Shown: positions 1 through 7,086 of the stretch, piece after piece
Numbering within the stretch: the stretch's first letter is position 1
How the letters are laid out: every line of letters starts with the position of its first letter
Assembly (NCBI GenBank): GCA_023229575.1
Contig: JALNYZ010000001.1
Span: 310,001-374,000 of the forward strand
DNA: 64,000 nucleotides
From: Prolixibacteraceae bacterium
GTDB taxonomy: Bacteria > Bacteroidota > Bacteroidia > Bacteroidales > Prolixibacteraceae
Direction of reading: 5' to 3'
The notes under the pieces: model-generated
Seen by the model: the letters and a program-made list of their open reading frames with translations, nothing else
Told to the model about the DNA's origin: nothing
The model's database searches: none
Made by a program: the position numbers and the translations under genes

Positions 1-1059
1 CAGATTGCCATTGAACGTTCCCAAAAATTTCTGATCCTTCAGCACAAACTAAAAACGGCCGAAGAGAAAAATTCATTGATTTCAAAATCGATGGAGGAGC
101 AGATTAACAGGCAGTTCATCGGTGTATCCTCCGCCATTCAAAAAATACTGGAACAGGCCATGATGGCTGCCCAGTATCCCGATACCAACGTATTGATTAC
201 CGGCGAGAGCGGTACCGGTAAGGAAAATATTGCCAGGATCATCCATTACGGAAGTTCGCGCAAAAAAAATCTCTTTTGTGCGGTCAACAGTAGCGCAATA
301 ACCGATTCCCTTCTTGAAAGTGAATTTTTCGGCCACAAAAAAGGCTCATTTACCGGCGCAATTTCGGACAAGAAAGGTTTCTTTGAGATCAGCGACCAGG
401 GAACCCTCTTCCTGGATGAAATAGCGGATATGCCGCTCAACCTTCAGGCAAAAATTCTCCGGTCGATAGAGGAAAAAGTGGTTACCCGGGTTGGGGATAC
501 GACCCCTATCAAAACCGATTTCCGGATCATCTCGGCAACGAACTACAGTCTCGATTCGATGGTGAAAGAGAAACGATTTCGGCTCGACCTGCTGCACCGG
601 CTCAACACCCTTCAGATCCATATCCCTCCGCTTCGCGAGCGAACCGAAGACATCAAACCATTGATAGAAAGCTTTGTATCTGAATTTTCGATCAAAATGA
701 ACAAACCTATTCCCGGCATTTCAAAGACTCTTGGGGATGAACTTTCCCGTTATCCGTTTCCCGGCAATATAAGGGAACTACGCAATTTGGTAGAACGTGC
801 CATCATCTTTTCAAAAGGAGACAAACTAAGCATCGAAGATTTCAATATCTATGCAAGGCCATCCCCACCCTCTTCACTCCCTTCGATACAAACCCTGTCG
901 CTCAGCGATTTACAGATAAAAGAGAAGCAGTTTATTATAGACACGTTGAAGGAGTGCCATTTCAACCAGACCGAAACAGCCAACCGTTTGGGTATTTCGA
1001 GGGATGCGCTTATCCGCAAAATGAAGAAATATGCCATTTCTGTCTCAAAAACGGATTGA
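1..1059 (+). CDS. Sigma54-dependent response regulator (NtrC family), 5'-truncated by the window
   Basis: This is a bacterial enhancer-binding protein that remodels sigma54-RNA polymerase using ATP. The frame is open from base 1, where the codons give a charged helical linker (QIAIERSQKF...), so the gene starts outside the window; a TTG at 76 is not needed as a start. The AAA+ domain shows Walker A GESGTGKE, the sigma54-contacting loop as GSFTGA (Ser in place of the usual Ala of GAFTGA), Walker B GTLFLDEI, and an arginine-finger region RFRLDLLHRL. The last ~45 residues form a Fis-type helix-turn-helix (NQTETANRLGISRDALIRKM). An N-terminal receiver is expected from the linker but is not visible. 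Four -24/-12 promoter candidates lie downstream on the same strand, which suggests this protein drives the fimbrial locus. The family is certain; the target is inference. Confidence 0.93.
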   Translation, partial: QIAIERSQKFLILQHKLKTAEEKNSLISKSMEEQINRQFIGVSSAIQKILEQAMMAAQYPDTNVLITGESGTGKENIARIIHYGSSRKKNLFCAVNSSAITDSLLESEFFGHKKGSFTGAISDKKGFFEISDQGTLFLDEIADMPLNLQAKILRSIEEKVVTRVGDTTPIKTDFRIISATNYSLDSMVKEKRFRLDLLHRLNTLQIHIPPLRERTEDIKPLIESFVSEFSIKMNKPIPGISKTLGDELSRYPFPGNIRELRNLVERAIIFSKGDKLSIEDFNIYARPSPPSSLPSIQTLSLSDLQIKEKQFIIDTLKECHFNQTETANRLGISRDALIRKMKKYAISVSKTD

Positions 1060-1241
1060 GCGGACGCCCCGCACACCATGGAGATGACCGCACAAATGAG
1101 TGAATTGAGCCGCACAATCCTGCTTAAAATATTATCAGTTTAGTTATTCTGAATTCCAAAATATTTTACTTCAATTGATATCTATCTATATCTCACAGCC
1201 TTGCAAAATCACAAGAGCTATACTACCATCCCAAAGACATT

Positions 1242-1257
1242 CTGGCACAAATTTTGT
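1242..1257 (+). promoter_or_regulatory. Candidate sigma54 (-24/-12) promoter
   Basis: CTGGCACAAATTTTGT matches the -24/-12 consensus TTGGCACG-N4-TTGC, with GG and GT separated by exactly 10 bases. It lies 70 bases before the ATG of the winged-helix gene at 1327 and directly downstream of a sigma54 activator gene. Three further sites with the same geometry occur in the locus. Confidence 0.6.
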
Positions 1258-1326
1258 GGAGTTTAAGTAAGTTTCTATGTAGAAACACCTCGTGGCATGT
1301 TACAACTGCACGTAATTTAAGTTGAA

Positions 1327-1560
1327 ATGGAGGAAATTATCGAAAAGTACATCAAATCCCGTTTAGATGGGGTAAAGATGGATGAGATGGAGGATACGCT
1401 CCGGCAAAGCAGGTTGCGGTTAGGCTATGTTACCAGTAAATTGTTACAGGAAGGGAAAATCCGCAAAATAGAAAATCGCTATTACCCAACTTCAATGTTG
1501 TTGGAAAAAGAGGATGGAGAAGTAGATGCAAAAAACAGGTTACGTTCAGCATTTCTTTAA
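1327..1560 (+). CDS. Small winged-helix-like protein, paralogue of the gene at 2664
   Basis: This is a 77-residue basic, helical protein with no signal peptide, so it should be cytoplasmic. It aligns along most of its length with the protein at 2664: both share MEE-I-EKYI, EM-E-TL-QSRLRLGYV and KIENRYYP. The pattern of helices ending in a G-x-I/V-x-KIENRYY strand looks like a small winged helix-turn-helix in which the last strands form the wing. It ends 29 bases before a DUF4402 gene, and its paralogue also sits just before a DUF4402 gene, so a role in controlling that gene is plausible. I do not recognise a named family. The C-terminal tail after Tyr-Tyr-Pro is longer than in the paralogue. 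Confidence 0.7.
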   Translation: MEEIIEKYIKSRLDGVKMDEMEDTLRQSRLRLGYVTSKLLQEGKIRKIENRYYPTSMLLEKEDGEVDAKNRLRSAFL

Positions 1561-1589
1561 TGGATTCATTACGGGATTTTTTTTAATAT

Positions 1590-2081
1590 ATGAAAAAGCT
1601 TTTAATTGTTGCATTTGTTTTATCCGGTATTTCGGTTTGTGGTTTTGCCCAGTCCAATACTGCAGAAATTACTGCCTCGGTGACCGTGATACAACCAATT
1701 GCAATATCAAGGGCAGCGGACCTTAATTTTGGCAGGATCACCATTGGCGGGGCAGGAACTGTTGTTGTCAGCAGTGGGGGCACCCGCACCCAAACAGGAT
1801 CTATTACATTGTTAACAGGGGGGAGTGAGGCGCCCGGGCTATTTAACATTACCGGAAGGGCAACATCAACTTATGCCGTAACTATCCCGAATTCTGTTAC
1901 CCTAAAAAAATCCGGCGCACCAACCGAGGTTATTACTGCCGATACCTTTACAAACAATGCAATTGCCCTCACAGGCTCTTCGGACCAATTGAAAGTAGGG
2001 GCAACCATACACCTTGTAGGAAACGAGACAGTTGGCGCCTATTCATCAGATCTTTTCGCTGTTACCGTAGCATATAATTAA
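1590..2081 (+). CDS. DUF4402 secreted protein, putative fimbrial subunit
   Basis: The 163-residue protein begins with a signal peptide (MKKLLIVAFVLSGISVCGFAQ). It has the DUF4402 layout: an alternating strand AEITASVTVIQPIAI, then LNFG, a GTVVV strand, a central FNITGRATSTYAVTIP segment, and a C-terminal strand with a penultimate Tyr (AVTVAYN). This is one of five such proteins in the locus, which also encodes a PapD-like chaperone and an usher-like protein. I infer that they are pilin-like subunits assembled at the outer membrane. The N-terminal alternating strand would suit donor-strand exchange. DUF4402 itself has no experimentally fixed function that I know of. The ATG at 1590 is chosen because it gives a complete signal peptide. 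Transcription probably comes from the sigma54 site at 1242 through the small gene at 1327. Confidence 0.88.
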   Translation: MKKLLIVAFVLSGISVCGFAQSNTAEITASVTVIQPIAISRAADLNFGRITIGGAGTVVVSSGGTRTQTGSITLLTGGSEAPGLFNITGRATSTYAVTIPNSVTLKKSGAPTEVITADTFTNNAIALTGSSDQLKVGATIHLVGNETVGAYSSDLFAVTVAYN

Positions 2082-2101
2082 AAGTTCAAACAATACATTT
2101 T

Positions 2102-2139
2102 AAGGGGAGACTTCGGATACGGGGTTTCCTTTTTTTTTT
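2102..2139 (+). terminator. Possible rho-independent terminator
   Basis: A weak stem pairs AAGGGGA (2102-2108) with TTTCCTT through two G-T pairs, followed by a run of ten T. It starts 20 bases after the stop of the DUF4402 gene at 1590-2081. Confidence 0.4.
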
Positions 2140-2252
2140 GAACTCCGTGCGATTGGCTTCTTATGTATAGGACTCGCAGGACAATTTGGACTATTAGGAC
2201 GCCCAGGCTCATTGTCCCATCACACCTCGGCTGCGTTACGGTACTCCCAACC

Positions 2253-2436
2253 CCCCTCGGCTTCGCTCGGGGACCGGGGTCGCTCCAAAATCATTACCCT
2301 TCGGCCCCCCTCGACTCCGCTCGGGGTACCACTTCGCTCAGGGTCGTGAGAGGCGAGATCGTAGCCATCCGGTCCCCGAGCGGAGCCGAGGGGTGAGTGA
2401 GTGCAGCGATACAGGTCCCCGAGCGTAGCCGAGGGG
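2253..2436. repeat. Cluster of four GC-rich palindromic repeats (REP-like)
   Basis: Four 20-base near-palindromes of the form CCCCTCGGCTTCGCTCGGGG lie at 2253-2272, 2307-2326, 2374-2393 and 2417-2436. The first two are in one orientation and the last two are in the other. The pair 2374-2436 recurs, with small changes in the spacer, at 9455-9518. Dispersed and intergenic, they look like a REP-type family different from the one around 4136-5076. Confidence 0.8.
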
Positions 2437-2600
2437 CCGCACAACTGTACTCTTTCGCCCGCACACCTTGAACCTAAATAAGTTAAAAAGTTCACTCAAT
2501 AAGTTATTTATTTAGAATTAAAACAAATAGTGTTTTATAAATATCTGTATATCAATTATTTAAAATTATATATATAATAAATAACTTTGCCGTATTTAAA

Positions 2601-2616
2601 TTGGTACGCCTTTTGT
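2601..2616 (+). promoter_or_regulatory. Candidate sigma54 (-24/-12) promoter
   Basis: TTGGTACGCCTTTTGT fits TTGGCACG-N4-TTGC with correct spacing. The predicted transcription start is about 12 bases after the -12 element. That puts a TTG at 2601 inside the promoter and supports ATG 2664 as the true start of the gene. The same core, TTGGTAC-N5-TTTTGT, is found at 9700 before the giant adhesin. Confidence 0.62.
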
Positions 2617-2663
2617 ATAGACACTATCACCGAACCAAATTAGTGGGTTCGATTGATACCAAA

Positions 2664-2852
2664 ATGGAAGAGCTGATCGAAAAATATATCAATGAAAATG
2701 CAGGCGGGGTCAAAATAGCCGAGATGGAAGAGACCCTGCAACAGAGCAGGCTTCGATTGGGTTACGTAACGAGGAAATTATTGAACGAAGGAAGGGTTGA
2801 AAAGATAGAGAACAGATACTACCCTGTCAACCATTCAGAAAATAAAAAATAA
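2664..2852 (+). CDS. Small winged-helix-like protein, paralogue of the gene at 1327
   Basis: The 62-residue protein starts MEELIEKYI, matching the start of its paralogue MEEIIEKYI. Upstream in-frame codons back to a TTG at 2601 fall in the promoter and are not conserved, so ATG 2664 is preferred. The shared core is EMEETLQQSRLRLGYV followed by K-LL-EG and KIENRYYPV. It is probably a cytoplasmic DNA-binding protein of winged-helix type. It sits 56 bases before the DUF4402 gene at 2909, repeating the order seen at 1327-2081. The exact function is unknown. Confidence 0.72.
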   Translation: MEELIEKYINENAGGVKIAEMEETLQQSRLRLGYVTRKLLNEGRVEKIENRYYPVNHSENKK

Positions 2853-2908
2853 AAGATTAGAAATAAAAAAGTAAACAAAAAAATTAAAACAAAAAAACCT
2901 CAGAAATC

Positions 2909-3418
2909 ATGAAAAAATTATTTATCCTTTTTATCGCGGTAGTTGGATTCGGAGTTAGTAGTTATGGACAAGTTAGTGCCACAGCCACTTCTGCTGCAAC
3001 TATTGTTACACCTATTTCAATTACCAAGACTGTTAATATGAACTTTGGTAACGTTTCTGTTAATGCTAACGCAGGAACAGTTGTATTAACTCCTGCCGGA
3101 ACACGATCAGTCACTGGTGGCGCAACCACTCCCGCTACAGTTGGTACTGTTACTGCAGCGTCTTTTGATATTGCCGGTGCAATTAATTACACATATACTA
3201 TAACTTTGCCTGCTGCAGCAACCACTCTTAAACACACCAATAATACAGATCAAATGACTGTCGATACATGGACTAGCAGCCCAACCCCAACTGGAACTTT
3301 AGATGGAACAGGTGCGCAAACGCTGACAGTTGGTGCAACTTTGAATGTTGGTGCAAGCCAGTTGGCAGGTGTTTATACTTCAACGGCTCCATTTACAGTA
3401 ACAGTTAACTACAACTAA
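2909..3418 (+). CDS. DUF4402 secreted protein, putative fimbrial subunit
   Basis: This 169-residue protein has a signal peptide ending SSYGQ and then ATATSAATIVTPISITKTVNMNFG, the best DUF4402 N-terminal motif in the window. The middle carries AASFDIAGAINYTYTITLP. The end is LAGVYTSTAPFTVTVNYN, with Tyr one residue before the C terminus and Gly 16 residues from the end, similar in spirit to the Gly/penultimate-Tyr motif of classical chaperone-usher pilins. It is followed at once by a strong hairpin terminator, so it may be the most abundantly expressed subunit, with partial read-through into the next DUF4402 gene. It is very rich in Thr and Ala and has no Cys after the signal peptide. Confidence 0.9.
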   Translation: MKKLFILFIAVVGFGVSSYGQVSATATSAATIVTPISITKTVNMNFGNVSVNANAGTVVLTPAGTRSVTGGATTPATVGTVTAASFDIAGAINYTYTITLPAAATTLKHTNNTDQMTVDTWTSSPTPTGTLDGTGAQTLTVGATLNVGASQLAGVYTSTAPFTVTVNYN

Positions 3419-3433
3419 CAGAAATAATATTTC

Positions 3434-3462
3434 AAAAAAAGCTGCTAACTGCAGCTTTTTTT
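3434..3462 (+). terminator. Strong rho-independent terminator
   Basis: The arms AAAAAAAGCTGC (3434-3445) and GCAGCTTTTTTT (3451-3462) are perfectly complementary around a TAACT loop. The hairpin starts 15 bases after the DUF4402 stop codon and lies before the next DUF4402 gene. Confidence 0.85.
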
Positions 3463-3496
3463 AAACCCAAATTTTTCTCATCTCAATCTTCAACCT

Positions 3497-4063
3497 ATCA
3501 AAAAGATTATCAACATATTAACTGTTGCAGGGTTGTTATTGGCCATCCATTCCAATACCAGGGCACAACCTATTCCGATGCTGGCGACCAATGTGGCCTA
3601 CGCGAACATTACCTGTGTTGTGGTCTCCCCGATCGTGATTACCAAGATGCGCGACATGCATTTCGGCAGCATCGTTTCGGGAACAAAGGGTTCAATAACC
3701 TTACCACCCGATGGTGGCCGTCCTATCTCTACAGGAAGCGTTGGACTTCAAAGCTCCGCCAACACTACCTCCACAGCGACCTTTGAGGTATCCGACAACA
3801 TGGGGAACAATCCAAGCACCATTCGCATGTTTACCGAATATACCATCACCCTGCCTACCAACGATGTGGTACTGGTGAACGAAGAGGGGAAAACGATGCG
3901 TGTTGGTAATTTCACCAGTAACCCGGCCTCCTCCCAAAAGGGAACATTGGTCAACGGTATAGGCCAACTTTCTGTTGGCGCCACCCTTTTTGTTGAGGCC
4001 GACCAAGGCTTGGGACAATATGCATCCACCGCGCCATTCCCGGTTACGGTGAATTTCAATTAA
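3497..4063 (+). CDS. DUF4402 secreted protein with no ATG start
   Basis: The mature part has the DUF4402 features: VAYANITCVVVSPIVITKMR, MHFG, a central TFEVSD segment, EYTITLP, and the C terminus APFPVTVNFN with a penultimate Phe. A full signal peptide (IKKIINILTVAGLLLAIHS...RAQ) is readable only if translation begins upstream of any ATG, GTG or TTG. I place the start at ATC 3497, by analogy with the MKK starts of its paralogues. The first usual start codon, TTG 3533, would leave only 'MLLAIHSNTRAQ', too short for a signal peptide. The frame is closed upstream by TAA at 3446. The options are a rare ATC start or a start codon lost by mutation. It is the third DUF4402 gene in a row, 79 bases after its neighbour. 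Confidence 0.75.
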   Translation: MKKIINILTVAGLLLAIHSNTRAQPIPMLATNVAYANITCVVVSPIVITKMRDMHFGSIVSGTKGSITLPPDGGRPISTGSVGLQSSANTTSTATFEVSDNMGNNPSTIRMFTEYTITLPTNDVVLVNEEGKTMRVGNFTSNPASSQKGTLVNGIGQLSVGATLFVEADQGLGQYASTAPFPVTVNFN

Positions 4064-4088
4064 AATATTTTTATGATTTTTGAATATA

Positions 4089-4126
4089 CCCCCGGCCTTT
4101 GAAAAAAGGGTCGGGGGTTGTTTTTT
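4089..4126 (+). terminator. Rho-independent terminator
   Basis: CCCCCGGCCTTT (4089-4100) pairs with AAAGGGTCGGGGG, with one bulge, followed by TTGTTTTTT. It lies 26 bases after the stop of the third DUF4402 gene and closes that cluster. Confidence 0.75.
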
Positions 4127-4135
4127 CAAACCGTA

Positions 4136-4267
4136 GAGACAAGGCATTGCCTTGTCTCCTATCCCATAAAATAATCGATGTTGGTCGTAGAGACAAGGCA
4201 TTGCCTTGTCTCCTTTCCCATACAAAAAAATAGGTGTTGATTCAGAGACAAGGCAATGCCTTGTCTT
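4136..4267. repeat. Three REP-like palindromes upstream of the RAYT gene
   Basis: 23-base near-perfect palindromes with arms GAGACAAGGC and GCCTTGTCTC lie at 4136-4158, 4190-4212 and 4245-4267. The outer flanks are asymmetric: CGTA precedes the first two, and the third is followed by TTTACGGT, so the third copy is inverted. Copies two and three therefore make a REPIN-like inverted pair. Two more copies lie downstream of the transposase gene. Confidence 0.9.
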
Positions 4268-4320
4268 TACGGTATAATTCGATCATTATTGCCAATTTTG
4301 ATTTCCGATTTTGATTAAAT

Positions 4321-4938
4321 ATGGTTATATTTAATAGACAATTTCATTTCATTGTGTCAGAAAAATTTAACGACCGATATAGGATATCATCAGCTCGATT
4401 GCAAAAATGGGATTATGGATGGAATGCATCCTATTTCATTACCATTTGCACTTCAGGACGGGATAATTATTTCGGAAAAATTTCTGCAGGGATGATCGAT
4501 TTAACCGAAATCGGAAAAATGGCACAGAAATATTGGTTAGAGATTCCTTGCCATTTCCCATTTATCAAGTTGGATGGATTTGTCGTAATGCCCAACCATA
4601 TTCATGGAATTATAACAATTGCAAAATCAAACATCAAGGTTAATTTATCGGATCTTGACATTTGGGAGGAAACATCGTCCACGAAAGGTGATTCCCATCA
4701 ATCCGTATTATCTCCAGGACAAAAGCGATTTAGAAATCAGGGGAAAGGAACTGTTTCATCAATTATCGGTTCGTATAAATCAATTGTGTCCAGAAATGCG
4801 CACAGATTAAATTCGGAATTTGGATGGCAGGCCAAATTCTATGACAATATAGTTCGGTCTGTAGTTGAGTACAATACAATATCAAATTATATTAAGACAA
4901 ATCCCAAAAGGTGGAATGAAGATAAATTTTTCAAATGA
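4321..4938 (+). CDS. REP-associated tyrosine transposase (RAYT, Y1/IS200-like)
   Basis: This 205-residue protein belongs to the single-strand-specific HUH/Y1 transposases that act on palindromic REP sequences. Visible family marks are the lead-in YRISSARLQKWDYG-N and YFITICT, the strand KLDGFVVMPNHIHGI that carries the His-x-His metal site (HIH), and the C-terminal YDNIVRSVVEYNTISNYIKTNP. The tyrosine in the last stretch (SNYI) is the likely nucleophile. The REP-like palindromes 50 to 190 bases upstream and 50 to 140 bases downstream are the arrangement known for RAYTs. The gene is intact. It probably entered the fimbrial locus as a mobile passenger. RAYTs are not known to mobilise themselves, so it may be domesticated. 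Confidence 0.9.
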   Translation: MVIFNRQFHFIVSEKFNDRYRISSARLQKWDYGWNASYFITICTSGRDNYFGKISAGMIDLTEIGKMAQKYWLEIPCHFPFIKLDGFVVMPNHIHGIITIAKSNIKVNLSDLDIWEETSSTKGDSHQSVLSPGQKRFRNQGKGTVSSIIGSYKSIVSRNAHRLNSEFGWQAKFYDNIVRSVVEYNTISNYIKTNPKRWNEDKFFK

Positions 4939-4993
4939 GGATCACAATTAATTTTACCTAACGTTTGAATGGTAAAATTGCCCCCCAACCGTA

Positions 4994-5076
4994 GAGACAA
5001 GGCAATGCCTTGTCTCTGAATGGGTGTGTTTTCGAATTTTGGGGTGTTGAGAGGAGACAAGGCGGTGCCTTGTCTC
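4994..5076. repeat. Two REP-like palindromes downstream of the RAYT gene
   Basis: Palindromes with arms GAGACAAGGC/GCCTTGTCTC lie at 4994-5016 (preceded by CCGTA) and 5054-5076 (followed by TACGG, hence inverted). They form a head-to-head pair with a 37-base spacer. The centres differ (CAATG and CGGTG), which points to independent drift rather than recent copying. Confidence 0.88.
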
Positions 5077-5151
5077 TACGGTGATAGTGGTACAAAAACC
5101 AAATATTTCTTACAAAATCATTATTGGCCGTTCTAATCCATAATTTTTCCC

Positions 5152-5159
5152 TAAATTTG
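5152..5159 (+). promoter_or_regulatory. Candidate Bacteroidota -7 box
   Basis: TAAATTTG matches TAnnTTTG, 18 bases before ATG 5178. The only TTG upstream (5124-5126) is spaced 25 bases away, longer than usual, so the assignment is tentative. If correct, it excludes translation starting at the TTG at 5124. Confidence 0.35.
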
Positions 5160-5177
5160 GTAGTACAACAAAATTCT

Positions 5178-6293
5178 ATGAAAGATTTGCCAAACATCCT
5201 AATCGTTGACGATATCCCGTCCAATCTTACCTATCTGAAAATCATCTTGAAGGGGATTGATGCCAATATGATTGAAGCTGAATCCGGCAATGATGCGCTG
5301 GCCAAAATAAAAGGGAAAGAGTTGGCCCTCGCTATCCTTGATGTCCAGATGCCCGGGATGAACGGCTATGAATTGGCTGCCGAAATCAACAGGACCCATC
5401 CAAGCCAGGTCCCTATCATCTTTCTGACAGCTGCATTCCCCGACAATGACCAGATCGAGGCCGGGTACAAATCCGGGGCTGTTGACTACATCATCAAACC
5501 ATTGAACCGCAAAATATTGATTAGCAAGATTCAGATATTTCTGCAGTTATTTTCCCAAAAACAGGAGATCATTGAGAGCCGGGAAGAGCTCTTTCGCTCT
5601 GAACTTGAGATTATGAAAGCGAAAGAGGAGCTCGAGCTGCTAAATCATCACCTGATCAATGTCCGCGAAGAAGAGCGGGCCGGGATATCCCTGATGATCC
5701 ACGATGAACTTGGCCAGGCAATGACTGCCATGAAAATGGACCTGAACTGGGTAAAGGAAAATTCAGGAAATCCGGAGGTCCAGGCCTCCAGCATTGGTCG
5801 TATGATCGCGACTACGAATCAGGTGATCAAAAAGGTCCAATCCATTTCGGCCGAACTTCATCCCAAATTATTGAAAGACCTTGGCTTAACCTCTGCCATT
5901 GACTGGTATTGCAAGGCACAAAAGGAGCGTACCGGGCTTGAGATAAAACTAAGATTGGAAGAACCCTTGCTGGAAGATTTCAACACAAATCTTTCGCTTT
6001 TCAGGATCTTGCAGGAGGCAATGACCAACATCATTCGCCATGCCAAAGCTTCAGCTGTTCTGGTTCATATGAAAAATCTGGATGATTCACTGGAAATGAT
6101 CATTGAAGACAACGGTACCGGTTTTGATTTCAACAACGTCGAAACCAATAAGTCGATGGGTCTTTTTGGCATGAGGGAACGCGCCCGATATTGCGGGGGA
6201 ACGATCACCTTCAGCAACGCTGCCCCAAAGGGTACCCGCCTCACAATTTTGTTGCCACAAGTCGAATCAATAAACAAGGATAAAACTTTATGA
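5178..6293 (+). CDS. Response-receiver histidine kinase (REC-HisKA_3-HATPase)
   Basis: This 371-residue cytoplasmic kinase has no membrane segment. An N-terminal receiver (about 5-122) has the acidic pair in IVDD, phospho-acceptor Asp55 (AILDVQMPG), Thr84 and Lys107. A coiled coil at about 125-165 leads to a NarL-type dimerisation/phosphotransfer segment REEERAGISLMIHDELGQ, with His175 as the likely phosphorylated residue. The C-terminal HATPase has an N-box EAMTNIIRHAKAS, DNGTGFDF, and GLFGMRERA. The start is ATG 5178, because the residues from the TTG at 5124 are not receiver-like. It overlaps the next gene by four bases (ATGA), so the two are translationally coupled and form a two-component pair. 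The N-terminal receiver implies an upstream kinase that feeds it. Confidence 0.9.
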   Translation: MKDLPNILIVDDIPSNLTYLKIILKGIDANMIEAESGNDALAKIKGKELALAILDVQMPGMNGYELAAEINRTHPSQVPIIFLTAAFPDNDQIEAGYKSGAVDYIIKPLNRKILISKIQIFLQLFSQKQEIIESREELFRSELEIMKAKEELELLNHHLINVREEERAGISLMIHDELGQAMTAMKMDLNWVKENSGNPEVQASSIGRMIATTNQVIKKVQSISAELHPKLLKDLGLTSAIDWYCKAQKERTGLEIKLRLEEPLLEDFNTNLSLFRILQEAMTNIIRHAKASAVLVHMKNLDDSLEMIIEDNGTGFDFNNVETNKSMGLFGMRERARYCGGTITFSNAAPKGTRLTILLPQVESINKDKTL

Positions 6294-6919
6294 AAATTCT
6301 GATAGCCGACGACCATGCCATTGTACGCGAAGGGGTAAAACAGATAGTCAAAACGCTTCCTGAAGTCACCCAGATTGATGAAGCCGGCGATGGTCAGGAG
6401 ACATTGACCAAAATGACCAAGGTCGAATATGATCTGGTGATCCTTGATATTTCGATGCCTGAAATTTCCGGGCTTGACCTTTTGCAACGCCTTAAAAACA
6501 GGGGGGATAAGGCAAGGGTATTGATGTTGAGTTTTCATCCCCAGGAACAATATGCCGTCAGGGCTTTCAAATTGGGTGCATCGGGCTACCTCTCCAAAGA
6601 CAGCGCTTTTGAAGAGCTGACCATGGCTATACGGAAGATTGCAGCCGGAGGAAAGTATGTTTCGGCTGCCTTTGCAGAAAAGTTGTTGTTCGAAGAGATC
6701 AATCCCAACCAAAACACGTTGCATGAATCCCTTTCAGAAAGAGAATTCCAGGTCATGATCATGTTGTCCAAAGGGATATCCGTGACTGAAATAGCGGCGG
6801 CCATCTTTCTATCCGACAAGACTGTAGCCACTTATCGCGCAAGGATCATGGAAAAAATGCAACTAAAGAAGAATGCCGATTTAACGATTTATGCCTTGCG
6901 AAACAAATTGATTGAATAG
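6290..6919 (+). CDS. NarL/LuxR-family response regulator
   Basis: The 209-residue protein has an N-terminal receiver (IADDHAIVREG, phospho-acceptor Asp53 in ILDISMPE, Lys in YLSKDS) and a C-terminal LuxR-type helix-turn-helix (LSEREFQVMIMLSKGISVTEIA...FLSDKTVATYRARIMEKM). It overlaps the kinase at 5178 by ATGA and is its obvious partner. It lies between DUF4402 genes, so the fimbrial locus or the downstream chaperone are candidate targets, but this is inference from position only. Confidence 0.94.
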   Translation: MKILIADDHAIVREGVKQIVKTLPEVTQIDEAGDGQETLTKMTKVEYDLVILDISMPEISGLDLLQRLKNRGDKARVLMLSFHPQEQYAVRAFKLGASGYLSKDSAFEELTMAIRKIAAGGKYVSAAFAEKLLFEEINPNQNTLHESLSEREFQVMIMLSKGISVTEIAAAIFLSDKTVATYRARIMEKMQLKKNADLTIYALRNKLIE

Positions 6920-6936
6920 AGATTAGTACTTGCTCT

Positions 6937-6968
6937 GGGACAGGATTCTTGTCCCTCCCTCCTTTTTG
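6937..6968 (+). terminator. Weak rho-independent terminator
   Basis: GGGACA (6937-6942) pairs with TGTCCC (6950-6955), followed by a pyrimidine run ending in TTTTT. It lies 18 bases after the response regulator stop codon. Confidence 0.4.
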
Positions 6969-7044
6969 TCGGTAAAACCCCTACAACCGAATCATCCATT
7001 CCCCCAGTCCGATACTCCGGTTTCCTGATTTCCCGCGGAGTGCG

Positions 7045-7060
7045 GCGGCTATAAATTTGC
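7045..7060 (+). promoter_or_regulatory. Candidate sigma54 (-24/-12) promoter
   Basis: GCGGCTATAAATTTGC keeps GG and a perfect TTGC at the required 10-base separation, but it deviates at the -26/-25 positions and inside the -24 box. The predicted transcription start is about 15 bases before ATG 7087 of a DUF4402 gene. It is the weakest of the four sites. Confidence 0.42.
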
Positions 7061-7086
7061 TTTCATAAAAGGTCTCCATAAAAGCC

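Larger units (their letters stand above)
2082..2663. other. Intergenic region with repeats and promoter
   Basis: This 582-base gap holds a weak terminator (2102-2139), a GC-rich cluster of palindromes (2253-2436), a very AT-rich stretch (about 2480-2600) and the promoter region of the gene at 2664. Short open frames across 2163-2495 are produced by the repeats and have no coding character. Besides the sigma54 site at 2601, the sequence TAACTTTG at 2582-2589 fits the Bacteroidota -7 box, but no good -33 element lies upstream of it. Confidence 0.6.

Noticed and set aside
2163..2495. Two overlapping open frames (77 and 91 codons) on opposite strands
   Set aside because: They are created by the GC-rich palindromes, read as Arg/Gly/Ser-rich strings, have no promoter logic and no paralogue.
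3701..4225. 174-codon minus-strand open frame including MPCLYDQ and MPCLYGL motifs
   Set aside because: The repeated KAMPCLYD-like motifs come from the GAGACAAGGC palindromes, and the rest is antisense to the DUF4402 gene.
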